Shown one piece after another: positions 47,752 through 59,433 of a stretch of 64,000 bases of DNA. The position numbers and the translations under genes were made by a program. The notes beneath the pieces were generated by a model. That model worked only from the letters and a program-made list of their open reading frames with translations. It was not told where the DNA came from and did no database searches. Within the stretch, counting starts at the first letter, position 1; every line of letters starts with the position of its first letter. The stretch comes from Nemertoderma westbladi (taxonomy: Eukaryota; Xenacoelomorpha; Nemertodermatida; Nemertodermatidae): positions 46,108-110,107 of the forward strand of contig JAUCBJ010008953.1 in the NCBI GenBank assembly GCA_032718475.1, given 5' to 3'.

Positions 47752-50700
47752 CTGAGGATATGATTTGGGGGACAACGACAGGCATGTACCGGTACCGGTA
47801 CACGTTTGGTACAACTGCAAGGCCACTAAACCAAGCGTTTCTACGGGAACGAAGACACACAACGACAAAACCATAAGTAGACTAGAACAAACAAACCTGT
47901 AACCAAAATTACAAGTAAATAAATAAAGCTCAGTCAGTAGGCTAAGTACCGGTACCGCATAAAAGTAGGCTAGACTACAATACTGAAATGTAGCTAGTAG
48001 GTGCCAGTAGATGGTACCGGTAGAACCGGGACCCCATTCCAGCATTAAGCCACTTACCATACAGCCCTGCAGCCTTATGGCTGTATGGGAAGTGAAGCAA
48101 CACCGCTGAATATGTATGATAGATAATATAAATAAATAATAAATTATATCTCCTACAACTATCATTTAGATTATAGCAGTATAGCCAGATAGCGGTCATT
48201 GAAATATGAATTGATAATATTACAAGAACATTAGTCATACATGATATGATAGGTTAACGATTGGCACAAGAAAGCCTTATAGTCCATAGTCAGTCAGTCC
48301 ATAGAGCTTTTGTCCAGGATTGAAATAGGCTAAACAAATTAAAGGGCAGAAGGGTGTTGTAACTTGTAAGTTGTTGTCTTTAACGTTTGGTTACTGGCCA
48401 TTGCTAGAATAGGCCCTATTGCATTAGCTTGTCATGTCAACCGCACCGCACGGCGCACGCACACCATAAAAATCGTGGGCTAAGTTAACTCTTGATCATT
48501 CTGTCATTCAGCAATACCGTAGCCGCAGCATATAGACGGAGCCACAGTTATTTCGTTATTGTATATATACTACCAGGAATGGCAGAATGGATAGTAGAAT
48601 ATTATATATATTACATTTTATTATTTATTTATCTTCTCAGCATTATATTAACATCTACCTATACAGCTATACAGCAATATAAAGTGTATAATACAGTAAT
48701 ATACCGTAAATGACAGCCGTAAGTATGTCAGTAGTAAGCATGGCAGCTTAGATTACAATTGACATAGACCTAAGAGATAAGCTAATAATCCTTTTTAGCG
48801 TCTGAAGATTAGGCCCCTACTGCCCTATGCAAAATATGTTGGTAAATTATCATATCGGGGTTACACAAACACAGTACCCGTAACAGGTAATGCCTAATTA
48901 GTTAAACTAAATACATACAGACATAGCTATGGCATTGCAGCATTGCCATACAGTTGGACCAGACAGACTGACAGACATGTTAAGTTAGTGATAGTTCCAA
49001 ATCCAGCACAGCAGTGTCTGTACGTACACCTCAGACCACACCAGTACAGCAGTAAGCCTAGGCTTACAAACCTACATGTACCATAGGCCTATACAGCGAA
49101 GGCATAGCAGCATAGGCCCACCCACACTGCCACAAGCTGACAAGTAAACCAAGTCAGCCAGTTCTCTCTCTCCAAATGAATGGATAATAAATAACTACCG
49201 GTAATAACTGAATAATGGGGCTGTAATGCAGTAGGCTAATGACTTAATGCAGGAATGGGTAACTCCTACACTCTGACACTCAACACTCTGACACTCCTAC
49301 CTGCCTACGCCTGCACGCTATGCTACAGCCTGACTGCCTGACAGCTAGCCCTAATCCCTAACTGCCTAATACCAGAATACTGTAATGCAGTAATATAAAC
49401 TGAACAGTCAGTCAGTCTGTCAGTACAGCACTGCAGTACCTACAGCACATCAGTAAACCGTCTGACCATACCGGTAATAAATATTGAAATAACAGTAACA
49501 GAGACTGAGAGACCGGTAGGCTGGTAGGTACCTGTCAGCCTGTAACGGTACACTGTACGGCAGTACGGTAGCATACTACAGTCTGACAGTACTATAGCAC
49601 TGTAGGGTAGGTGTACCGTTAGAGCTAGGGCTGTAGGGTACCGGTAGCCAGGTAGCGGTAGGGCTACAACGGTACGGGTTACGGCAGTACTGCAATAGCT
49701 GAATAGCAATACTGCAATACAGCAATAGCCAATAGCTACCGGTAACAGCATAGACTTACCTGGTTCAGGCTATATACTGTAACTGTATAACAGACTGAAA
49801 CAAACGGTGTAAGTGCTACACTGATACAACCATACATCAAGACTACACCATACACATACCGGTACTGTAACAACAACAGGTAGCCCTATAGGAATCTCTC
49901 ATCTAGCTATAAACAATATCAGCTGTGCAGGTACCTAAAAGTTTCATTATCCAGTTATCATCAATAAAGTATCGCCAATATCGTATACTGTAACAGTCAT
50001 GATGATAACAGTATTATTACCCAGATGCTGCTAGGGAGTTATTTTCCCTGATAGCCCCCATGAAGCAGGAAACAACCCAACAAAAACAAAAGTTTGAGAC
50101 ATGAAGTTCAAGATTGCGCAGATTATACTGTAGTTTATACAATCAGAAAATAGTTACTGTCAACTGTCACATTGTAGTTTAAAGGCCTCTCCGTCGTTAG
50201 GTGCTGAAAATCTAAGGGGAAGAGCATGATACGGTAGGCCTCCAGTGACATATGAACTGTAATTCTAACCAAAACAATAAACGATACTCGGTTACCCTAT
50301 ACAGTTTATTTTCGTAAATAAAAATACAATTTCTTTAAAATTAAAATTACAATATAAATTCAAGGACCTAACGACGCAGCACCTAGTGATGGGTTGTCAT
50401 TTAAAGCTGTAGAGGGATCTGATATGGGATGGGATCTAACACGACTTTTAGTGTATGTTTGTGCAGTGCAGTTGTTGCCGTCAATCCGCAATCAACCTGC
50501 CTGTGGATGGCCGCTGATGTAGGCCAGGCAGGAGTTGCACCACCTAACTCCCCCAAACTAATCATCGGACTATTACAAGTCGGGCGAACTTGAAGCGTAA
50601 TGCAAAACATAAGAGTTACATAAGATACACAGTGTTGGTTGGACATCAATTTATTCCTCCAGTCTATGTTATGATTCACATTATAATTTGATTCTGAACT

Positions 50701-50929
50701 TATGGGCTTCCCCACCACAACACCAAATATTCACAAATGAGTTAATAAGCCTACTGTACAAACTACATTATAATTATTTACTTTATAAGACTGCTGACTT
50801 TACTTTATGAGATTTTGGCCTACTCTAGCTAATTTTCATACTGGTCACTGTCAAAATTTCAGTCGTGTCAGGCGAGGACCCACCGGAACCAGAGGTTTCC
50901 GAGTCCTTTCCAAGCTCGTAATCTCATCT
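47752..50929. other. Upstream region of the CELF gene, ACCGGT-rich, no coding gene seen
   Basis: The region probably contains 5' UTR exons, the first intron and perhaps the promoter of the minus-strand CELF gene. No exon with homology was found. It is strongly enriched in TACCGGTA-type words (for example near 47789, 47950, 48015, 49467, 49640, 49738 and 49858) and in CAGTCTGACAG-type words. Confidence 0.45.
49760..49800 (-). other. Possible 5' UTR exon end of the CELF gene
   Basis: A consensus donor CCAG|GTAAGTC (exon end 49760) lies about 2 kb upstream of the start-codon exon on the gene strand. It could join the acceptor near 47751. No promoter motif or coding sequence supports it further, and the upstream border given is arbitrary. 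This is inference from the splice word only. Confidence 0.25.
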
Positions 50930-51480
50930 GGCCGCAGAAGACCACTCAGTCGTCTATAGACCCTCGTCCGTCCGTCCGTCCGTCCGCCCGCACTCAGTCG
51001 TCTGTAGACCCTCGTCCGTCCGCCCGCCCCCACTCAGTCATCTGTAGACCTTCGTCCGTCCGTCCGCCCCCACTCAGTCATCTGTAGACCCTCGTCCATC
51101 CGTCCGCTCCCACTCAGTCGTCTGTAGACCTTCGTCCGTCTGCCCGCCTCCACTCAGTCGTATGTAGACCCTCATCCGTCCGTCCGTCCGCCCCCACTCA
51201 GTCGTCTGTAGACCCTCGTCCTTCCGTCCGCCCCCACTCAGTCATCTGTAGACCCTCGTCCATCCCCCCCCCCCCCCCTTAGTCGTCTGTAGACCCTCAT
51301 CCGTCCGTCCGTCCGCCCCCACTCAGTCGTCTGTAGACCCTCGTCCTTCCGTCCGCCCCCACTCAGTCATCTGTAGACCCTCGTCCATCCCCCCCCCCCC
51401 CCTTAGTCGTCTGTAGACCCTCGTACGTCCGTCCGCCCCCACTCAGTCGTCTGTAGACCCTTTGCGTGTCCGTCCACCCT
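50930..51480 (+). repeat. CGTCCGTC-rich minisatellite with a ~40-60-bp unit
   Basis: Units contain CACTCAGTCGTCTGTAGACC followed by CTCGTCCGTCCGTCCGCCC. Length varies because the GTCC run varies. A block of about 120 bp that includes a long C run (near 51266 and again near 51390) is duplicated. Confidence 0.9.
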
Positions 51481-52276
51481 AACCAATCTCTTTCATGATC
51501 GGTCATCAGGAATGCAAGACAGCTTGGCTCAGAGTCTATCGGTTCCTCCGCGGTTCACTGCTTCCAATTGTCCGTGTCTGTGTTTGTTGAGGCCTGGCTG
51601 TCTGGAGGTTTTTGGTGGGGGGGACCTGGGACTTATTAGACAAAACGGCCACATCATTAATATTATACCCGCTCATATGATCTACTGTAAGTGTTTGTGA
51701 ACTGTTAGTCTTTGGAACATTGTCTATTCTTATGGTTGTTGGTGTGTGACGGGAACAGAGATCCCGACCGGGTAATTGTACTACACGTCACCGTTCTGGT
51801 TCGGGATGGTGTTAACAGCTTGGCCGAGGCCGTTGGAGAAAAACAATAAGAGTTTGGTGTTGTCCCTTGATGTTATAAAATGATAGCACAATTAATATGG
51901 CAGAAATACAGATATAATAGATACCGGTACGATAGTGCCGATGACGGTGAATAATTGTTACCGGTCTGCACTAAACTGAATAACCAACTGATATACCAAT
52001 CCAAGAATCTGACATAATATATGATTGATACACTAAATATTGCTTCACCTCCTACTCTACCTTGGCCTCCTACCCAATGGATGCTTTCCTGCTCCCTATC
52101 ACGTGCTTCCCTCCCCTCTATTGGCTTATATACTACTTGTCACCTTGGCACTCTCTGGGAGTGTTTCCCCCCCCCCCCCCCCGCTGCTAGCCTCTACTAG
52201 CTGTGTTCCCTCCGAGGTGGTTTGACCTCTCACCTTCCTTTCTATGTGGCTTTGGGGCTTGTGTTGCCCTCCCCCA
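51481..52276. other. Non-coding spacer
   Basis: No gene recognised. It has a pyrimidine-rich plus strand from 52030 on and a C run at about 52168-52182. Confidence 0.4.
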
Positions 52277-52625
52277 ATGTTGGTTATGATACGAGATTAA
52301 TATTGGTAATCTCGTATCTCCAACATATTGCTAAAATGCCACTATCCCATTTTCTGGTGGGTAATGAAGTGGAATTGAATCCGCTTACACTCCCCCCCAT
52401 GCTATCTTCCCGGTGAGAAGGTAGCATCAACCTCAAGTGCGCGTCAATTCCGCTGGAAACCCAATCTAATTTCGGGTGTGGGGTGGAGTTCTTTTCTCGG
52501 GGTCGGCTTTCCAGGCCGCCCCCCTGGGTATGTTGTTGCTACCTCTTCTTGGTGCAATCGCAACCTATGTTGCACCAAGACATCTGACGTCTCTGTTCGA
52601 GACAATTGTGGACTTTTCACACAAT
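52277..52625 (+). other. Cluster of perfect or near-perfect stem-loops
   Basis: Successive hairpins: 52288-52318 (GATACGAGATTA, 7-nt loop, perfect 12-bp complement, with outer arms ATGTTGG/CCAACAT), 52367-52386 (AAGTGGA/TCCGCTT, one G-U), 52399-52427 (ATGCTATCTTC/GAAGGTAGCAT, one G-U), 52548-52579 (CTTGGTGCAA/TTGCACCAAG, perfect) and a weaker one near 52598-52622. Function unknown. It could be a structured RNA, part of an LTR or a decayed palindromic element. Confidence 0.65.
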
Positions 52626-53009
52626 TTTAAAAAACTTCCTCACTCTGAACTCACTCTAACCTCACTCTCGGACCCTTCTGTCCCTTACTGTCTCTCTCTC
52701 ACTGCTCGCTCCCCAAACTTGAATTGCACTCCTCTCACTTCCTCACGCGCCAACACCTCATCTCCATACTTCCCTCGTACTTCTGTCATACTCCTCTCGG
52801 AACTTACCCCAGTCCATCGGCTTGTGGCAGACAAGGCCCATGAGCAGGCCCATCCCCACTGCTCCACAATGTCCTGTGTTCTCTACCACTCCCAAAGTGC
52901 CAATTTCCTTAGTCTTACCCCTGTTTGTGCTATCATCCTATCTACCTTGCTACTTACTTCTTACCCTGTACCCTACTACTACTATACTATGCCTACATAG
53001 TCTTTACTT
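52626..53009. other. Pyrimidine-rich non-coding DNA
   Basis: The plus strand is C/T-rich with many CTCAC and CTTAC words. The frame at 52476-53000 has no recognisable domain and is judged non-coding. Confidence 0.4.
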
Positions 53010-53420
53010 TCTTACTACGTGGCGCTCTCGGTCCCCACAGCTTCTAACTTCTATGGTACTATGTACCCTAATACTGCTACTACCTACATAATGCTACTAC
53101 CTAATACCTACATACCACACCCTTCACTCTCTCACTACGTGGCGCTTTCGGTGCCCACAACCCCTCTGCTACTACTTCTATGGTATACCTACATACCATA
53201 CCCTCTACTCTCTTACTACGTGGCGCTCTCGGTGCCCACAACCACTCTTCTCTCTTTCTACGTGGTGCTTTCGGTGCCCACAACCCCTCTACTCTCTTTC
53301 TACGTGGCGCTTTCGGGCCCACAACCCCTCTGCTACTACTTCTCATGGTATGTCTACATACCACACTCCCTCTCTTTCTACGTGGCGCTTTTGGTGCCCA
53401 CAACCTCTAACTCTCTCGGT
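53010..53420 (+). repeat. ~45-bp minisatellite with CTACGTGGCGCT core
   Basis: Irregular units of TACGTGGCGCTTTCGGTGCC followed by CACAACCCCTCT recur at least six times with unequal spacers. Frames on both strands (for example HTTRCG-like and RRKR-like) are repeat artefacts. Confidence 0.85.
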
Positions 53421-53459
53421 ACTATGTACCCTGCTACTACTCATGGTATGTCAATATAC

Positions 53460-53660
53460 CACACTCCCTATCTTCTGCCTACTTCTAACTCTCCTCTTAC
53501 TCTTACTAACTTCTACTAACTTTCTTACTTCTTACTAACTTCCATTAACTTTCTTACTTCTTACTAACTTCTACTAACTTTCTAACTACTATTTACTATC
53601 TAACTATCTACTACTATTACTTTCTAACTTTCTACTATCTCACTTCTTATTTTATTATTT
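53460..53660 (+). repeat. CTTACTAACTTCTA simple-sequence tract
   Basis: A low-complexity pyrimidine/adenine tract of ACTTTCTTACTTCTTACTAA type words, ending in a TTTTATTATTT run. Possibly within the LTR of the adjacent minus-strand BEL element, but no LTR pair was found. Confidence 0.7.
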
Positions 53661-53746
53661 TATTATTTATATTTTATTTATGTGTGAGAAGGGCGTCTCG
53701 CCCTCATTCCCACCCCCCTCAGTCCAACATATTGGACGACTAAACT

Positions 53747-54948
53747 TCAAAGGCGATTCTTCCAGCAGGCACTCTCCCACTGCCCCCCTGTAGGTCCTCT
53801 TATCCTTCTCTCCACTCTCCTTGCCAATTCCAACTCTCTAGGAATTGATTCTTCCTCCTCCACCACCCTAAAATCGGGTCTTCCAGTCGCCTTCTTGATT
53901 TCCTCATGGTCCCCTGGCAGCAAAATGCTACCCTTCATCTTGTCATCACCTGGCGGTAGAATGAAAAGAAATCGAAAGAATAGATAGAACAGAATGGATA
54001 ATACTAATCCTATCCCTTTCCACCCTGTCTTCTTATTTGACCTCCCCCTTTTCGGTATGCCTCTCAACCGGACCGGCATCTCCCCCGGACACTTCTCCGG
54101 ACATCTCGCCGTACACTCTTCTCCATCCTCATACCGATACTTTTCAGGAACATCCTTGGTCCATCCCATCGTCTTTAAGTCTTCCGCGTCGAATCCATTC
54201 TCCTCCGCCCACCCTCTTGCTGTTACTTCCCCTCCTGAATCATCTACTGACGGTATTTCTCTGGAACTATCCTCTATCCTTTCACCACGCTCCACTATGC
54301 GTGGTTCCAGATCCATACCCAACTCCTGGTATCCTTCCCCGGGCCGCTTCTCACATGGGACCTCCCCATCGCCCGTCTCTGGTTTCTCCTCTACGTCCTC
54401 AATGGTGCCTGATACCATGCACCCTGATGTCTCTGACACCCTGAGTGGAACCTTGGTTTTAATTGGGCCGCTAAGCATCCATCCGAATGGCGTGAGAATC
54501 GCCATCGGATCCCGCTGCTTATTCTCTCCGAAAATGGTCCTTACTTTCTCGTGGGCCATCGGACAATCCATTCCGACTATGATGGATACCTTCGAGACGT
54601 CCACTTTCGGTATTGAGAAATCGATATCGTCCAGGAACCAGTATTGCTCGACCTCGATCTTAGTTGGTCGCCTGGCATTTATGTTGATCGATTCTATTAT
54701 CTGAATGGGGTCGATGGTCGCCCCATAGTCACATCCTGGTGCTATTGCTGATATCTCGCACTGTCCCATCCTCATCTCCAGGACCTCATCCTTACTCGAG
54801 ATAGTAGTTACTGCCATCCTACTCGGCCTCGTCTGTAACCCTATCTCCTCGGCCACTCAATTCTCCACCAGCGTGAAGGCTGCTCCACTGTCGACCAGCA
54901 TCAATGTTGTGACTGATTGGCCGCCCTCTCCTGTTATCCTCACTGGTA
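53747..54948 (-). pseudogene. BEL/Pao aspartic protease and downstream fragment, interrupted
   Basis: The protease active site LVDSGAAF lies near 54900-54880, upstream of an in-frame TGA at 54859-54857. The frame then continues open to 53747. It carries the BEL-type protease fold (IIVGMDCP, then PFGWMLSGPI). Where RT should begin there is an acidic, low-complexity region. Then come a hydrophobic segment (LVLSILFYLFFRFLFIL) and a charged tail ending ACWKNRL. RT is deleted. The tail could be the normal C-terminus of the polyprotein joined by deletion, or unrelated sequence. Confidence 0.75.
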
Positions 54949-55890
54949 CTACCCCACTGGTACTACCTCACTGGTACTACTTTCCTCTTTCTCCTTGCTC
55001 CCGTCGTGCTCATAGCCAGTCTCATCGTCTCCTATCGATGTTTCTCTACACTCTCCGAACCTGTGTCCTTCTACCACGCATCGATGACATAGTCCGTTTG
55101 TATCTGCGTAGGCTACACGATCTTGTTTAGGCAACGCTTGCCAATGCTTACAACTCATGGGCTTATGGGTTCCAACCCTATGCAATTGACATTCGTATCC
55201 TGGATTGTAGCGCTCCCTGTATAGCCCTTCATGTATTGCGCATAGATTCATATCTACCGGTTTAGTGTTTTGGTTATTTGGACTCGGCCTACTGGGTGTG
55301 TTGGGATTATATTTGTTTGCGTTGTTATTTTGTTTCTGTCCCTGCCACGGTGTGGCCCTACTCCCAACTAACTGTGGACTAGCAGTCCCCTGCGTGGCAG
55401 CATGTGATAGTGACTGTTTCACTCTCGGGAATGCATCTGCTGGATTATGTTCGGGTTTAGGTCTGTTGTATTCAGCTTTTGGCCCCTTCCCCAAACTATC
55501 CTCACTGTAGACTGGGTCTGTGATCAACTCTGCTTCGTAATTGAGGAAGTTCGACATTTCCTCTAGGCCCGGTTCCGCACCTTTCTTCTCCCGGGTGGAG
55601 AAGGCAATCTTCCTCCATTTGTTTCTTAGCCAGATTGGCAGTGCCTGCGCTATCGTGGTGATGTTATTCGATGCGTTGAGTTCGTATGGCGCATCTAGCA
55701 TCTTCAGCACGATTAACGCCTTCTCGACCTTATTCGCGAAGGTCTTTATACTAACAGGGTTATCCTGTAGGCCACCCGATGTTATTCCCCTCAGGGTCTG
55801 CCGGATGATCTTGGCTGGGTGTCCGTATTCCCTGTCTAGGGCCCACCATGCAGTCGTGAAGCCACCCTGGATGCCCTGATACTGCCTCAC
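54949..55890 (-). pseudogene. BEL/Pao Gag fragment with zinc knuckle
   Basis: The open stretch has 313 codons and is truncated at its 5' end. It begins inside the DUF1759-type domain (WWALDREYGHPAKIIRQTL) and contains LPIWLRNKWRKIAF. A long low-complexity linker rich in Asn, Pro and Gln follows. A CCHC zinc knuckle, CHRCVVEGHRFGEC (C-x2-C-x4-H-x4-C), lies near the C-terminus. Gag packages the element's RNA. The listed 5' border is a GTG with no ATG, so the true start is upstream and lost. The frame ends in a triplicated 14-bp repeat (near 54946-54988). Confidence 0.8.
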
Positions 55891-55960
55891 AATATCTGTA
55901 AAAGCTTCTGTGGGATATAACTGGCCCCTTTGCTTCGCAATCCAGTTTCCCCCCAGGCGC

Positions 55961-57235
55961 TGGAATACTCTAAAAAAGGTTCTCTAACTGTATATATATT
56001 CCCCTCGCCCGCAAGGTACCGTTACAGGTGTTTTAACGGACATAAAAGTCATTCTGCTATATACGTGTTTTAGCGGACATGGTAAGGCAAAAAACCCGCA
56101 ATACGGCAAATACTTTTACACAGCTTAGCCGTGATGATTCAGATTACGACATCTAACAGCTGGTTGCTTAAATGGAAACAGCCATTGGACGCATGGTTCT
56201 TTGTTTGGCTTCAGCCAATCAGAGCGATTCTCTCTGTCGATGTGGAGCTTTGAGCCGATCATACTGGGATTGTTCAGTCTTACAGTTTTTTACTGATACT
56301 TTGTTGTTATTGCTGTCTAAGCCAGAAACAACGGCTCTAGAAAGAAACATTAGTAGGCTTAAGATTATAGAGCGTATGACTGTTATCGGTTCATAACAAC
56401 TCACATATCGGTCCATATCAGTGCATATCGCTGTACATATCTGTTCATATCATATCTTAACCTACCGTCTTAATGTTTTTACTGTTGTCATATCTTATAT
56501 CAGTGGGTTGAATATTATTTGGAGAACATTTATAAAGAACCCAAATTTCCCAATTTTCTTGATACACTACAAGTTAGAGAGGCGGGTTATATATATAGCG
56601 ATTGCGACTTATATTATTGTGGTGTGTATTGAATGTAATGCTATTTGATAAGCCCTACATGAGTCCGTTGCTATTCTCTTTATATATGATAAAATTCATT
56701 GACGGTCGGCAAATTAGTGAGCAGTATTGTGCGTTACCGGTAGTGTGCATGATTGTGGCTGATAACTAAGCATTTCCTAAAGAATGCGCCTCATACGTGA
56801 ATCATAAGCCTTACCGACTTACCGTTGTGATTAGTATAAGTCATATCTCTGTTTACTTAGGTAGAGCGCCACGTCCTAAAAGGAACTGTTAATATTTCCC
56901 GAAAGTGAATAATATTAGTCAGAAATTAATTATTAACGATCAATCGAATAATACAATACCGTAAGCTTCACTGCAATAATAATCTAAGCCGACAGAATCC
57001 AGCCTCCCGGGATTATCCAGCGGGTGAATGGACGCGCACTAGGCTGGCTTCTGCTAATGTTGTGTTTATTGGTATTAAATATTTGACATCTTCTAAAGTA
57101 TATTTATAAATCAAAAGACATATAAATTTTGGCAGGTTAAACTGCTAAAGGTCTTCAAAAGCGCGTACAATAACAGTCATTGACTTTATTGCAGTAAACA
57201 ATAAAGTTGAAAGTACCGGTCAACCGGTAAACCTG
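55961..57235. other. Non-coding sequence between the two BEL/Pao elements
   Basis: No gene recognised. A short direct repeat of CATATCGGTCCATATC / CATATCGCTGTACATATC type lies near 56400-56450. It may contain an LTR remnant. Confidence 0.4.
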
Positions 57236-57362
57236 AACCGGTACATCTGTAGGTCAGTAGGCCCAACTGCCAGAACCGGTACTGCTGTAGGTCCGTAGGT
57301 CCAACTGCCAGAACCGGTACTTCTGTAGGTTTGTAGGCCCAACTGTCCTAACCGGTACTTCC
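57236..57362 (+). repeat. 38-bp tandem repeat, three units
   Basis: Units of AACCGGTACTTCTGTAGG type followed by CCCAACTGCCAG, 38 bp each, with an ACCGGT core. Confidence 0.85.
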
Positions 57363-57529
57363 AGTATAAGTACATTAGTATTATTTCGATTGTGATCTAT
57401 TGTATATTGTAGGCTGCCAGGGGAATAGGGATTGATCACCCCTCATTCTTTTGTATAGTTTACTATTTCTGTCAGTTTTATTCCCTAGTAAGTTAATATT
57501 GAGCTGAAGACGTGTAAATCTGCTCAGAT

Positions 57530-58060
57530 TGTTCAGATAATTGTAGGCTGAGCTGCTGTCTGACTGTTGTTGGGTTTGGAGAGATTGCGGCGTGTGTAGA
57601 GTTTGTCCAATAAAGTGCCAGTTAGTAAGTTGGGGCAACTTGAGTGTAAGGTCAATCCCCTCTTAAAGAATAAGTCGTACTACCGTGTTAGAACGCATAC
57701 TAACTAACCGTTTTGGAATCTGCACATACTGTAGTTTATTTAGGCTTGACAGTATTCTGCCAGTGTTTTGGCCTGTGTTTGTTTGTGTGGTCTGTTCAGG
57801 TACCGTAATAGTTATTACTCAGATATTTTGTAGGCTGGATTGTTGTCTAGCTATTATTAGGTCTGAAGAGATTGCTGCTTGTGTAGAGTTTGTCTGATAA
57901 AGTGCCAGTTAGTAAGTTGGGGCAGTCATAACTGTAAGGTCAATCCCCTCTTAAAGAATAAGTCGTACTACCGTGTTAGAACGCATACTAACTAACCGTT
58001 TTGGAATCTGCACATACTGTAGTTTATTTAGGCTTGGTGGTAGTCTGCCAGCGTTTGGTT
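57530..58060 (+). repeat. 287-bp direct repeat, two copies, upstream of the plus-strand BEL/Pao Gag
   Basis: AAAGTGCCAGTTAGTAAGTT occurs at 57612 and 57899, and the following 130 bp (through GTAGTTTATTTAGGCTTG) are nearly identical. The copies are tandem. They could be part of the element's 5' LTR or leader, but no match was found 3' of the element. Confidence 0.8.
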
Positions 58061-59045
58061 TGTATTTTGTTTGAGTATTCTGTACGGGTAGCGTAATATT
58101 TATTATTCAGAGTTTATGCGATTATTCGCAACATTCATGTCCCCAAGTTTATTCCTACAGTAATTGTGTTTGTTACACATACCGTTATAGTTAAATTAAC
58201 CCCGGTACTACACGGGCTGCTTGGCGTAGGACAAGACTGGTGACTTTGTGCTCTGGTCACTCCAGCAGATGCCGTGGTTCTTTTAACTGTTCAAGTATAT
58301 TTAACTACTGATTATTTGTTGTACTAGTACTTGTACCTAATTTAGGGTTTAGTGTACAGTGCTTTCCGAAAGTAATTAGTGTGTGGGCAGTATATTTGTG
58401 TTGTAAAGTGGTTAATAGGCACGCTGGATCTGGTAGTCCGCGGTAATTAACTTCTAGGTAGGAACACTCCGTGATACATAACGTAGTACCTATAGCGATA
58501 CGGTTATAGGTCGTCAGGCGGTGGTATTTTCCTATCTGGACAGTGCAATATATTTACTACTACTTATTATTTTCAAATACCGTAGTACCCTGTCCGTTGT
58601 AATAACCAGAATTCTAACCCTTTGTTAGACTGGTTTGTAGACTTCCTGTAAAATTACCCTAAAAATTCGTACGTAATATTTTGTTGTGTTTAATTAGAGA
58701 TTTAATCTCACCCGTATCGTAAGTAATTTGTAGTATTAAGTAACTTAGGTAAATTAGAATTATCTGTTTTAGTGTCCCATAAATAGCACTTCACTGAGAG
58801 CGCACAGCTTCTGTGTAGTGACCCCCCAGAAATAATAACATTTATTTCAAATATTGACAAAACCCTTTTAAACGGGTATATATATATTATAAATCAACTC
58901 AAACGATTTATAAATAGTAGGCCTGCCATACAACAACTAGGTCTCAAAATCAGTTGGACTACTGCTTAAATAACGGTAACAAAGTAAGTTAAAGTAACCA
59001 AGTAACCCTAAAATATTCAGAAATTCAATTATTCTAAAAATAATT
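58061..59045. other. Probable 5' leader of the BEL/Pao element, non-coding
   Basis: AT-rich. No open frame, primer-binding site or LTR border could be identified with confidence. Confidence 0.4.
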
Positions 59046-59290
59046 GACATACCGGTATTTACCATAGGCTTATTATATTTATTTCTATAAATTTGAGCTG
59101 AAATCATACTGGTATTCTGTAATTAATTCTAGTTCATAATTATACTTATATATACTATAAGTGTAAGCTGCATATCGGTATTCACGATAGGCCTATTATA
59201 TATTTATATATAATTGTGCTAAAATTATATACCGGTACTCTGTGACAAATCTAGTCTGTAATAATACTTATATATATACTATAAGTATAC
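59046..59290 (+). repeat. 123-bp tandem repeat, two diverged copies
   Basis: CATACCGGTATTTACCATAGG at 59048 is matched by CATATCGGTATTCACGATAGG-type sequence at 59171. Both run on through TTATACTTATATATACTATAAG-like words. It lies just upstream of the Gag start. Confidence 0.75.
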
Positions 59291-59433
59291 CGGTATTCTA
59301 ATATATTATATATATATCACGCTACACTGAGTAGCAGTATCGGTAATTAATTGTTAGGCTAACAGTGATACTGAATTACTAGACTTACTTTAACTGTATT
59401 TATAGCCGTAGGCATTCAACTGTGTAAACAAAC

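Larger units (their letters stand above)
53690..55960 (-). mobile_element. BEL/Pao LTR retrotransposon, decayed, without reverse transcriptase
   Basis: In order on the minus strand: a Gag with the BEL-type DUF1759-like region, a zinc knuckle, an aspartic protease (DSG) with the DUF1758-type domain, and a short unrelated C-terminal stretch with one hydrophobic segment. RT, RNase H and integrase are absent. The frame is broken at the Gag/protease border and by one stop. Flanking LTRs could not be identified, so the borders are approximate. Confidence 0.8.

Noticed and set aside
52476-53000. 174-codon plus-strand frame
   Set aside because: It runs through hairpins and pyrimidine-rich simple sequence. 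No domain seen.
57530-58060. The 287-bp direct repeat as an LTR pair
   Set aside because: Both copies lie on the same side of Gag, in tandem, and no copy was seen after the element.
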